DNA of 64,000 nucleotides from Puccinia triticina (taxonomy: Eukaryota; Basidiomycota; Pucciniomycetes; Pucciniales; Pucciniaceae): the NCBI RefSeq assembly GCF_026914185.1, contig NC_070568.1:2190001-2254000 (forward strand). Direction: 5' to 3'. Below the pieces are notes generated by a model, which saw only the letters and a list, made by a program, of their open reading frames with translations, had not been told where the DNA came from and did no database searches. Made by a program: the position numbers and the translations under genes. Position 1 is the first letter of the stretch; each line of letters opens with the position of its first letter. This document shows, in pieces, positions 9,649-18,480 of this stretch.

Positions 9649-9990
9649 TAGAGCTGGTCCCTAGTACCCGTTGGCGGGTACCTGTGGAAGAGCGCAGGTA
9701 TCCGCTGGGTGCAGGTGCGGGTGTCCAGTCTGGGTCCAAATTCAGGCAGGTACCCGCGCACAAATTGCTATTCTGGGGTGTCCAGTCTGGGTCCAAATTC
9801 AGGCAGGTACCCGCGCACAAATTGCTATTCTGCACAGCTCTGCTTGCCCCTAGTGCCCATTGGCGGGTACTAGGTACCTGTGGACGGGTACCCATGGAAG
9901 TACGCAGGTAACTTCCAGCGGGTTCCGGGTGTCCATTCAGGCAGGTACCCACACCCGCCGCGGGTACCCGGGTGCAAAGTGTCAGCTCTA
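9649..9990. mobile_element. hAT-like MITE rich in GGTACCCG, unit 1
   Basis: A 342-bp element with ends TAGAGCTG and CAGCTCTA, flanked by 8-bp direct repeats ATGGGAGG (9641-9648) and GTGGGAGG (9991-9998), 7 of 8 matching. TAG-type ends and an 8-bp target duplication fit the hAT superfamily. The interior is full of GGGTACC/GGTACCCG words and contains an exact 57-bp tandem duplication (9719-9775 and 9776-9832). No transposase is present. Confidence 0.85.
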
Positions 9991-10091
9991 GTGGGAGGTC
10001 TGATTTTTCTCTGGTACTACGGTTTGACTTTTGTGCTGTAGGGCCAGCTGTCACACAACCATGTAACCTGTGCGGGTTTCTGTGACACATT

Positions 10092-10129
10092 GTGTCACAC
10101 AAACGTACGCGCGCGCGTTTGTGTGACAC
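10092..10129. repeat. Perfect 14-bp-stem palindrome, unit 1
   Basis: GTGTCACACAAACG at 10092-10105 pairs with CGTTTGTGTGACAC at 10116-10129 across an alternating CG/TA loop. Copies lie at 34494-34531 and 55227-55264. The surrounding 9999-11166 holds only unconserved short frames. Confidence 0.85.
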
Positions 10130-11424
10130 GTAGACCATCACCCAGCCATATCATGCCAAGATGAGTGCCCTGAAATCCCAGGGTTGAATTAGCTGAATCC
10201 TTTAAGAATGGTATCTGATCTTCATCCATCAGTACAGAAATCCTGTTGAGGAGATTTTCTGAATTCGTACACAAACCCTGGGTAATCTGAGGTTCCCCTG
10301 GACTTGTCCCAGAATTCTAACTCCCTTGGGACAAAATTTAGCAGCTGAAGAATGTGCCACACAAATTTACACATGTGTGCTGGTGTGTCACATTTTTCAT
10401 CACTGAGCCAAGTGATGCCAGCCTGAGTGCTCATGCAGAGCCAGGGGCTTAGGTGGACCCTTCAAAAATTGTTTATAACGTTCAGCCATATGTGCACAAA
10501 TGATTTTGGGGATATTTTCTGAAGTCATACACAACTCCTGATTAATATGAGGTTTTTTTCCATTTCCAAGAAAATGGGTTTGACTCATTTTACTGCAACA
10601 TTTCCACATTCCATTATTCTAAAACCAGTAATACCAAGTTGACTTTTACTTTAATTTTTTACATGAGGGCCAATAATGTGCATTACAAGAAACTCATTTT
10701 TTCAGAGGAGTTGATTTTGAGAATTCCAATTTTGCTTTGCTATCCTTCAACCCTTATTATATTTGACATTTCCCCACTTTTTTTATGCACTCCTTGAATT
10801 AGCATGACACCATCTTTCATCTCTCATTCCACTTTTTGCCTGTATTTAGTATCTTCTGAAACCAATTAGACACAGCCCACCAGCTAAAATATCTCATCCA
10901 GGGATAGACATCAAAGAGCATATCACATTTGCACCTTGCTTTTAAATACTACAAAGAAATAACAACTGGAGAATTGAGAGAGGCAGAGTCGCCAAGATCA
11001 CACTGAGTTTAATAAGCTTCAATTATCAAACTTTCAAGTATAATTATCATGTATTGATGCAAGAATTACTCAAAAGGGAGGCTAAAGGTGTTCAACTTTA
11101 GGACCAGTTTGGCTTAGAACTGATGATGAAATTTCTTGAATGGGAAAACAATCTTCAAGTAGCAAACACCAGGGGGGAAAGTGTGGCACTCCCTGGAGAG
11201 TGCCAGACCGTATGTTCCTTTGGGAAGACTGTCTGATGTCAAATTATGTGTGAGCATGTGTGATTTAGGCTTCAAATATGTTGACCTTATGTTCAACTCA
11301 GGCTGATCTTTGATCCACTCCATGGTGAACATGTTGGTAATTGAGTTGAGAGTACCCCCACTTGATGCCTGGTACACCCTGGTATTCTACACTTAGTGGT
11401 GTGTTTCAGGAATCAATTTGAGAC

Positions 11425-11712
11425 CCCCTCCACTCAATGAATGGGTTGTAAAGTCATTGAGTGGAGATTCCCTCCACTTGATGACTGTTGGACAACCATT
11501 GATTGGAGGTTGTGTCCACTCAATGACCATATCTAAATTACCAGCCACCAAGTGGAGACATCCTCCACTCGATGACTGGTTTTTAATGTCATTGAGTGGA
11601 GGGATTCTCCACTCGAGGACTGGTGTGTATACTGGCTGTTGAGTGGGGGGGTTCCTTACTCGGTGACTGGTTCTACTGGCCATTGAGTGGAGACACCCTC
11701 CACTTGATCACA
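11425..11712. repeat. Subterminal palindrome array, type 1, unit 1
   Basis: About seven tandem units of 43-49 bp. Each has CTCCACTCRATGACTGG and, facing it, CATTGAGTGGAG, so each unit can fold back. Words start near 11428, 11471, 11513, 11561, 11607, 11652 and 11696. Copies lie at 35827-36114 and 56560-56847. Confidence 0.8.
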
Positions 11713-12275
11713 GTTCACTAGGCTGGGAAAATCCCAGAGCAGTGACCAGTACTGCATGTTGGTCATTAAGCCGGGCCTCTCCCAGCTTTAAGGACTGTAT
11801 GTACTGTACTCAGCGCGGGGAAAGTCCCGGCTTGATGGACAGTATGTACTGTCCATCCTGCTGCACTTTTCCAAGCTGAGTGGCCAGTGTAGGCTGCCTA
11901 CCGCGCTCGGAAAGGCTGACTAGATGATCAGCATTTGCTGGTCGTTGGGCCAGGGCTTCTCGCTGGATGACCAGTATCTACTGGTCATCGGATTTGAGCT
12001 CGGAGAGGCTGCAGATCGATGACCAGGGCATGATGCCTGTCAAGCGCGGCCTCTCTGAACTCAATGGCCAGTTTGTGTTGACCATCCAGTCGGAGAAGCC
12101 CTGGTCCAATGACCAGCACCTATTGGTCATTGTTCTGGGCCTGTCTGAGCTTGGTGAGCAGTCTGTACTGTCCACCAACCTCGGAAAAGCCAAGCTGAAT
12201 GAACAGTATTTGATGTACTGTTCATTGAGTTGGGGCTTTCCCAGCTCCATGACCAGCAAACAAAGGTCATCGAGC
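11713..12275. repeat. Subterminal palindrome array, type 2, unit 1
   Basis: About ten tandem units of 50-60 bp, each a hairpin of the form ATGACCAGTA, 2-8 bp, TACTGGTCAT, separated by CTCGGAAAGGCT-like spacers that are also partly palindromic. Perfect 11-bp stems occur at 11834-11857 and 11966-11989. Copies lie at 36115-36677 and 56848-57410. Open frames through the array are by-products of the repeats. Confidence 0.8.
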
Positions 12276-14205
12276 CCGTGTAAACAAGCAACTCGCCAAT
12301 GTCCACCCTGATGTTTGGCCGAACATGACGGTGGACATAGCGACAAAAAAAACACGCTCCCCGGGGACACCCGGGGATGCAGAGCTGATCCCTGTTGCCC
12401 CGCTGCCACCGTAGTTGACTTGTGCACAGATTGAAACTCCTGGAACACAAGCTTTTTTGGTGATTTGAAACACATATGAACACCATTTTTGCCACTACAA
12501 AATGATGATGATTTTGATTGTTCTGGATACAGCAGGTCAAAAGAGCATCATTCTTATCTTACACCTGGTGCTAATAATTACCATGTGATAAGAGCAATCA
12601 ACACCATTTTGTTGCACAATGGCCATGGACATAATGGTAGGTGTGATGAAGGTATGCTACCTGAAGGAAAAAATTGCCCAAAACAGTCAGGCAAAAGGTG
12701 TGAAGATGACCAATCTGCAAGACAAACGGTATGACCCTGCATGCTGAGATGTGTGTGGACATTTCAGAGTTGACTTTTCACCTCAGAGTTCAGACCAGCT
12801 ATTGAAATCTTTCTCCTGCTGGTTCCAGGATCATCAAAATGTTGATGCATCTATTGATATCCACCAATCTGCCCCCTTCCCTCTGTGAAGCTTAATAATT
12901 TTAACCTCTAGCTGCTGCATTTTTCAGTCAGATGGAGGTCAAGTGAAGGAAAATTGTGCAATGTGTATTCACATACAAAAGGTGCATGGACCCAAATGAA
13001 CAGCTGACCGTATGGCAAACTTTAGCCTGCATAAGTGGACCATCACTTGGTAAACATGGTTGGTGAAAAGGCCTCTTTGATTGTTCACATTTCATATTAC
13101 AGGGAGGGAAGACAGGTTACAGAGGTTTTCCCAGCTTTGACACTGTGTGATACTCAAAAAAGAGAAATTTAATTTTACATAAATTTCCTCCCAATTGATA
13201 AAGGGAACAAGCATGGCAGAAATATCCCACAAGGATTAATCTACCAGTTAGCTGAGTCTTTGCGGTTGCTATAATTTACAGCTATCTTTCATTATGTGAT
13301 TTTATGTGGGTTTTGATTGAAAAAAATCAGCCCTGAAAAATCTTCCTTCTCACTTGGTCAAGGATATCTTTGAGCATCAGGATAGTTACATTCTTGGCAA
13401 AACATGTTGTGAATTGAAGCTCACATCCTGGATTTTGTTTGATATGAACCAAACAGAAAATTTCAACTAAGATATTTCCATGTGTTGGAATTGAGTTACA
13501 GATCATCCCGCAACCACTTCACCTACAGTTACACATCTGTTGGGAAGAAAATTGAACAAGGAGTTGCAACTCACATCTAACTCACATCAGACCATTTGAC
13601 TGACAGAATTACGGCCTGGAATTCTCCAGAGAGTGCCACACTTTCCCCCCTGGTGAAATAAATATTTTGCAGAATGTTGTCACATGATATGCATGAGCAA
13701 TGCATAAGAATAAATACACAACAAAATGAAGTGACATTCAAGGGATTTTGAGTTACAAGAAAAGGAAAGTGACATGAAATGGAAAGAGAGAATTACACCA
13801 TGACAGTTGAGTACACCCACTCTTTGAAGAGAACACAGACTTTTTTACCATGAGCTGTCATTATGGTCACTCTTGGGCTCAAGAGCTGCAGTAATCCAGC
13901 TTAGTGTTTCCACTTGCATATTGCCTGATTTGGATAAAAGATGATGTTTTGTCTGAGAAAATACCACTGCTTGAAACTTGATTATGCTGTGAAGATTTTT
14001 CAAAGACTTTTGGGGTGGTGGGATAATTTGGTTCTCCATTTGTTGGCTATCATCCATCATATTTGTTGAAGTGAAATTGCATGCAATTTTGCTGCTGTTT
14101 GAATATCTACATACATGTTTTTGAGGATATTTCCTCCTGAAGTATCCAGTTCATCACATAAGAGATGTGGGGTGGGGTTGTGGGTTATGTTATGTTACCC
14201 TCTTC

Positions 14206-14242
14206 CCCTGAAAGTGCAGCAGTGTAGCCGCCTTGAACTCTA
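14206..14242 (-). repeat. TAGAG-type repeat end, inverted, unit 1
   Basis: Reverse complement of TAGAGTTCAAGGCGGCTACA and onward, ending CAGGG: the same family as 2070, 2941 and 7728 but diverged (GTTC for GGCC). Copies lie at 38608-38644 and 59341-59377. Confidence 0.6.
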
Positions 14243-14363
14243 GTATTACTTGTATCATAGTCCCCACTTATGCGTAACGGAATATGAGTGTGAGAAGGGA
14301 TAAATGAGTGATACCCTGTTACGAGTTCATTTCCCGTGTACTGTAATATTCAGGTGTACTGTA

Positions 14364-14550
14364 ATTATGGTCTTCAAAGTTGAAGTTCATGCATGTATAA
14401 ATGCATAAATCATAAATTCATAAAACTTTGTTGTTAAGATAAAGTAGCCCGTATGTACTACTTGTATTCTTATAGTTAGTTATGCTTTTTCATGAATTTA
14501 TGATTTACACATTTATGCATGCGTGAATTCCAACTTTGAAAACCATAAAT
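14364..14550. mobile_element. Fold-back MITE-like element, unit 1
   Basis: An AT-rich arm at about 14364-14425 (ATGGTCTTCAAAGTTGAA through TCATAAATTCAT) matches the reverse complement of 14486-14550 at roughly four bases in five, with a loop of about 60 bp. Both sides carry a direct GGTGTACTGTAA word. It can form one large hairpin. Copies lie at 38766-38952 and 59499-59685. Confidence 0.6.
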
Positions 14551-15177
14551 ATTAAGGTGTACTGTAATATTAATGTTACATGTAACTAAACTCTTATAAT
14601 GACAGTACATTGATGTAACTAGATGTATATGTGTAATACAGATGTAAAATAGAGTACTGTGTGTAATGTAGACAATTGCAGGTACTTGGTATGTGTACAG
14701 TACTGTGACCACTGACGTGTACTCTGTGGCTGACATCTTATCCACCAAATACACCACTCCTTCACAGAATTTACTTGCTCATAATGTGCATGTTAAGAAA
14801 CACAGCATGTGCCAACCACATTTAGATAGGATATTAAGGATATTATGTAATCAAAGTTTGAAAATTTAAGAGCACAGTCACACCTTCTTCTGGAGGATAC
14901 TCTAGTTTTTCAGACACTCAGAACCACAAAAACCCACATCAAACTAGGATCAACCACATTACTGCACAACACTCAAATATATTGATGGTTATTAACCTTC
15001 CTGTGATTTTTTTTCTTCTTCTCAATTTCACCTTCTCTGGCCTCCTTGACGTGCTTGTCTTTCCTCCCCTGTATCTTGAAAATCATCAAATCATATATCT
15101 GTAATCATCCAATCCAATCAAAGATCACCTCAAAATCATGATGTATCATTCTCTTTCTGCAGTTTTTCAACGGTGTA

Positions 15178-15320
15178 TCCGCTGGGCTACACTAAAAAAA
15201 GCAACCTTTTAGCGTAGCGCAGCAGTTGACCGCTACATGGCCAGACCAAAGAGGAATAGCGCAGCGACAACACCGCTGCGCTACTCGCTAAGCGCAGCAA
15301 TCGTCCGCTACCCTAGCGGA
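15178..15320. repeat. GC-rich palindromic element, unit 1
   Basis: 143 bp with inverted ends TCCGCTGGGCTA and TACCCTAGCGGA (10 of 12) and repeated GTAGCGCAGCG/CGCTGCGCTAC words inside. No target duplication is evident. It sits at the right edge of the spacer, directly before the copy B upstream region. Copies lie at 39580-39722 and 60313-60455. Confidence 0.6.
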
Positions 15321-15606
15321 ACAGATCCTTTGAATGTATAATTGGTGGAATGTTGGAGGATGTTTGAAAGGTTGATGGCGACTTCCAGCATCTTGATCCT
15401 ACATAACATGCATACCTCAAGCATGTGCTCGTAGCGCCAGATAGTGGTCTTTTTGTGTGTGTTTCACTGAGACAGTATTGGCCACCGATTATAGGTCAAC
15501 CTCTTCCAGCGGGGCGAGTTGGGTAGGTCTCTTATGTGGCTAGCGACGTGGCAATGCGGCTTAGTATTCTGTCAGAGTGCTTCAATGAGAACACGACTCG
15601 CGCGTC

Positions 15607-15697
15607 CCCTTTGCGATCACGGGGCAATCACCTGAACGAGGGTCTTGGCAGCTTGCGCAGCGCAAAGCACGGAGCCCACCTTCGGCAGCCTATAAAG
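15607..15697 (+). promoter_or_regulatory. Core promoter of copy B
   Basis: CCCTTTGC at 15607-15614 (one change from the CCCTTTGT site), the shared TTGCGCAGCGC block, and TATAAAG at 15691-15697, 63 bp before the ATG. Confidence 0.65.
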
Positions 15698-15760
15698 AAC
15701 GCACCACCAAGACCGGACTACCTAGCTCCAACACTCCTCCCTACCCACTCAAAAAAGAAG

Positions 15761-15869
15761 ATGCCTCCTCCACAAGTTGTCGTCGTCAAGAACGAGGGTG
15801 GCAAGGAGATTGGAGGCGGCAACCACTACTGCATCATCTGCCGCGCCCCCGCTTCATCTACCCCTTCCG
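15761..15869 (+). pseudogene. CIIC-core peptide gene, copy B, 3'-truncated, unit 1
   Basis: Exon 1 is intact: it begins MPPPQVVVVKNEG, then the core, then a tail APASSTPS, with donor GTAAGC at 15870. It belongs to the KNEG subfamily (B, F, I), which lacks the first Cys of the other copies. About 60 bp into the intron the sequence switches (near 15917) to a module normally found upstream of copies C and G, so the CAG-CCTGA exon 2 and the 3' module are gone; B-C spacing is 441 bp shorter than F-G. Without splicing the frame stays open for 90 residues to a TAA at 16031-16033. Probably non-functional, or it yields a different C-terminus. Start at 15761 because the TATA box excludes upstream ATGs. 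Confidence 0.7.
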
Positions 15870-15916
15870 GTAAGCACCCCAAGTCCTCTTCATCACATTC
15901 CTCTCACAGAATCCCC

Positions 15917-16370
15917 CGCACACAGCTTAAAAGTTTGAGTTTTGTAAAGCTTGATTTATTTGAATGTATGAGGTCGGGTTGGATGTGGCCGCAAGACCTG
16001 GCTAGTCCTATGACTTCCGAACCCCTGCCCTAATATAATGGGGTATGAGCCAATCGAGCTCTAGAGAAAACTAGAGTTTAAGCTCCCTAGGTCGAACCAG
16101 AAACACACACAGCTGAGAATTCTGAGGCGATTGAGTTCGGTGAGGTCCGGTGGATGTGGCCGTCACACCACCTGAGGCCTCTCACTTCCCCGAAAGGAGG
16201 AATAATCTTTACTGCCAGGCAAAGGCCGGATGAGTGTCTCCAGTTTCTGAGAAGACTTACAGCGTAGTCGCGACGCGGGTTAGGATTCCGTCCGAGTGCT
16301 ACACGATCCGCGCGCGCCCTTTGAGATTGAGATCACGCGGTGACTTGTTGCATAAGCAGAACACGAGTCG
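15917..16370 (+). promoter_or_regulatory. Upstream modules of copy C, fused to copy B
   Basis: TTGTAAAGCTTGATTTATTT and onward matches 21085 onward (upstream of copy G), including the GGTTGGATGTGGCCGCAAGAC and TCCGGTGGATGTGGCCGTCA blocks. Compared with G, a few dozen bases around TAATCCTGATCGGC are missing. No gene is seen here. Confidence 0.55.
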
Positions 16371-16375
16371 CACGT

Positions 16376-16466
16376 CCTTTGTGGACACGCGGCGGTTGCC
16401 TGGACGAGGGTCTTGGCAGTTTGCGCAGCGCGAGACGCTGAGCCCACCCTCGCCTGTCTATAAAAG
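16376..16466 (+). promoter_or_regulatory. Core promoter of copy C
   Basis: CCTTTGT at 16376-16382 (reverse complement ACAAAGG), the shared TTTGCGCAGCGC block, and TATAAAAG at 16459-16466, 77 bp before the ATG. Confidence 0.75.
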
Positions 16467-16543
16467 ACGAACCACCAAGACCGAACTACCTACCTCCAAC
16501 CACCAACTCGCCCTCCTCCTCACCCCCTCAGAAAAACAAAAAA

Positions 16544-16734
16544 ATGCCTCCCGTTACCTGCACCAACCACGGCAAGGAGATTGGTGGCGGCAACCACTAC
16601 TGCATTATCTGCCGCGCCCCCGCTCCCCCCACCCCTCCCGGTAAGTGAAAAGAATCCTCTTCACACAACCCGACTCCTGCAGAACGACTCGACTGACCCA
16701 AGATTCCACTTATACTTTGATGTTCCCAGCCTGA
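16544..16734 (+). CDS. CIIC-core short peptide gene, copy C, unit 1
   Basis: Exon 1 16544-16640, intron 16641-16729 (GTAAGT to CAG, branch CTGAC in GACTGACCC), stop TGA 16732-16734. The product is 33 residues: it starts MPPVTCTNH, then the core GKEIGGGNHYCIICR at residues 10-24, then a tail ending PPA; the last Ala codon spans the splice junction. Three codons in the core differ from other copies only at the third base (ATT/ATC, GGT/GGA). It is among the shortest members and the cleanest example of the family. Pheromone-precursor-like by size and CIIC box, but with a tail after the box; function unknown. Confidence 0.82.
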
Positions 16735-17320
16735 ATTCTCCTCCCGCCTGAGGCTCCTGCAAACTTACTTTGGCCTTTCTGGAACTCTTTCTTTTTTTCT
16801 CCGAGCAAACCGTAGGTCTCTTTCAACATCCACATCCTCCTCACTCGAAATCAGCCTTGTACTAATTTTTTCCTCCACTATCAGTCTGTGTATCACACTC
16901 GGGCACCATCATGGCTGAGCATCTTATTATCTCAATTGATAAATCGAGGTAAGGTATTGGATACTATTGCAATCCTTTCGGTTGAATCACACACTGATAT
17001 CCTTCCTCTCTTCTCTTAACACTGTGGCGTTTCCGACGGCGGTGGTTTCTTTACTCTCCCAGTTTCCTTTCTGATTTGCAGCCATATTGTTGTATATTTA
17101 GTTCTCTCTTTTTTTGCAGATGTTTTTGAAATTCAATGCCTCTTGCCTTGATCGAGCTCTGAGAAAAAATAGTCTTTTCATGGAAAGAATTTTGCAATTT
17201 TATGTGATCTGTACAATGAACATGATAAAATTTGATGACACTCTTACTCGATCCTTCCTCTGGCAGGACATTGGGAGATTGAACAGTATTCTTGCTTCTT
17301 AAAGCATAGGACACCAATAT
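16735..17320 (+). other. 3' module of copy C
   Basis: Shared with other CTN-type copies, with the GTAGGTCTCTTTCAA block. The second intron-like donor (ATCGAG then GTAAGG) is present, but the position before ACGGCGGTGG reads CCG, not CAG (17033-17035), so that acceptor is lost here and in copy G. Further TTGCAG and TTTGCAG words follow at 17079-17120. No conserved frame. Confidence 0.45.
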
Positions 17321-17607
17321 GCGTCACTTGTCCGTCACCGCCAGCTGAGTAACCAGGACATTCGCAGCAAAATGGGGTTGAGTCTGATTCCTCCCAATGT
17401 GCCAGGTCCGGGTGGATGCGGCTGCCCCACCTTAATTTTACCCTTCTCACTTTCCCGAAAGGAGAATTGGGAATAATTTAGTGTTTTTTTATATTTGTCC
17501 GAACCAGGCCGGCAGAAGGTGTATAGTTTTTTTAGGGGGCTAGCCAAGTCGCGAGGCGGGTCAGCATTCCGTACGAGTGCTTTGATGCGAAACCCGACTC
17601 GCGCGGC

Positions 17608-17699
17608 CCCTTTGTGATCACGCGGCGGTCGCCTCGACGAGGGTGTTGGCAGCTTGCGCAGCGTGAGACGCTGAGCCCACCTTCCCCTGTCTATAAAAG
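17608..17699 (+). promoter_or_regulatory. Core promoter of copy D
   Basis: CCCTTTGT at 17608-17615, TGATCACGCGG, the shared TTGCGCAGCG block, and TATAAAAG at 17692-17699, 90 bp before the ATG. The upstream stretch 17320-17600 holds a GGTGGATGCGGCTG module and a GCTAGCCAAGTCGCGAGGCG segment shared with copy H. Confidence 0.75.
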
Positions 17700-17789
17700 A
17701 CGAACCACCAAGACCGAAGTACCTGCCTCCAACCATCACCTCGCCCTCCTCCTCACCCCCTCAGGAAAAACAAAAAGACAAAAACAAAA

Positions 17790-17983
17790 ATGCCTCCCGT
17801 TGTCTGCACCAACCACGGCAAGGAGATCGGTGGCGGCAACCACTACTGCATCATCTGCCGCGCCCCCGCTCCCCCCACCCCTGCCGGTAAGTGAAAAGAA
17901 TCCTCTTTGTACAATCCGAGTCCTCAAGAGCGGCTCGATTGACCCAACATACCATTTTTACTCTCATGTTCCTTGTAGCCTGA
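17790..17983 (+). CDS. CIIC-core short peptide gene, copy D, unit 1
   Basis: Exon 1 17790-17886, intron 17887-17978 (GTAAGT to TAG), stop TGA 17981-17983. 33 residues: MPPVVCTNH, the core, and a tail ending TPAA. The leader between TATA and ATG has an A-rich run (AAACAAAAAG-type) just before the start, as in C and H. Most similar to copy H. Confidence 0.82.
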
Positions 17984-18480
17984 ATGTCCTTTCCCCCTCG
18001 TCACGCTTCTGGAATCTTTGTTCGGCCTTTCTCGAAATATTGTTTACTTGAGCAAGTTGTAGGTCTCTTTTAGTATCCACATCTTCCTCGCTTGGCATCA
18101 TCATCGGGCTAATTCCTCTGTGACTTTCCTTCAGTATCAGTCTCTGTTCTTCCTCATCATGGCCAACTAGTCAAGTATCTCAATGGGAACATCGAGGTAA
18201 AGCATTGGCTGGTATTGAAATCTCTCGGGATGAATTCCATACTGAATCATTTCTCTTTTCCCGAAATCTTGTTTCAGACGGCGGCGGTCTCTCTACTCTC
18301 TCAAACTTTTTTCTGACTTTTAAACTGGTCTTTGTATCTTTAGTTGTCCTTATTTTCGGGTGTTTCTCAAATCCAATGCCTTTGATTTGTGACCTTCTCA
18401 AACTGCGAAAGCCCTTCCTCAGAGTACTTCTTGAATTGTTTTTGGCCTTCAGGAACAAACCTGGGATACTCAAGCAATCC
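17984..18480 (+). other. 3' module of copy D
   Basis: Nearly identical to the copy H module (23071-23570). The second intron-like segment is at 18197-18277 (ATCGAG then GTAAAG to TTTCAG, before ACGGCGGCGG). Similarity to the H side stops at about 18478, where a copy-A-like upstream region begins. Overlapping frames on both strands show no sign of selection for protein. Confidence 0.5.

Larger units (their letters stand above)
11167..13655. mobile_element. CACTA-like non-autonomous element, unit 1
   Basis: A 2489-bp element with terminal inverted repeats of about 46 bp: left CACCAGGGGGGAAAGTGTGG and onward, right end the reverse complement with few mismatches. It is flanked by AAA on each side, which fits the 3-bp target duplication of CACTA/EnSpm elements, although the tip is CACCA rather than CACTA. 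The left subterminal third is an array of palindromic repeats (11425-12275), typical of this superfamily. No transposase frame is recognisable. Confidence 0.75.
2070..15330. other. Transposon-rich spacer, unit 1
   Basis: About 13.3 kb between copies A and B that lacks any mini-gene copy. It consists of nested small DNA transposons, palindromes and gene fragments, listed separately. The left edge joins a copy-D-like upstream module; on the right, similarity to the copy-F upstream region resumes near 15335. The stretches 2101-2940, 4831-5446, 6179-6742, 7756-8480, 9254-9640 and 13656-14205 hold only short unconserved open frames, and I recognise no gene in them. Confidence 0.8.

Noticed and set aside
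9587..10141. Minus-strand frame of 184 codons with a repeated NSNLCAGTCLNLDPDWTP
   Set aside because: The repeat is the 57-bp DNA duplication of the hAT-like MITE; no selection or homology is visible.
11425..12275. CRISPR array
   Set aside because: Repeat units are adjacent, palindromic and degenerate, with no unique spacers, in a eukaryotic transposon.
11967..12475. Overlapping open frames of 114 and 165 codons on both strands
   Set aside because: They run through the palindrome array of the CACTA-like element, where symmetrical repeats keep both strands open.
16544..16734. Intact C-terminal CAAX box in the peptide
   Set aside because: No GT donor near the CIIC codons and no stop after them; every copy continues RAP or RTP, so the box is internal as encoded.
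17614..18051. Plus-strand frame of 145 codons across copy D
   Set aside because: It overlaps the peptide exon in another frame, starts upstream of the TATA box, and ignores the splice donor.
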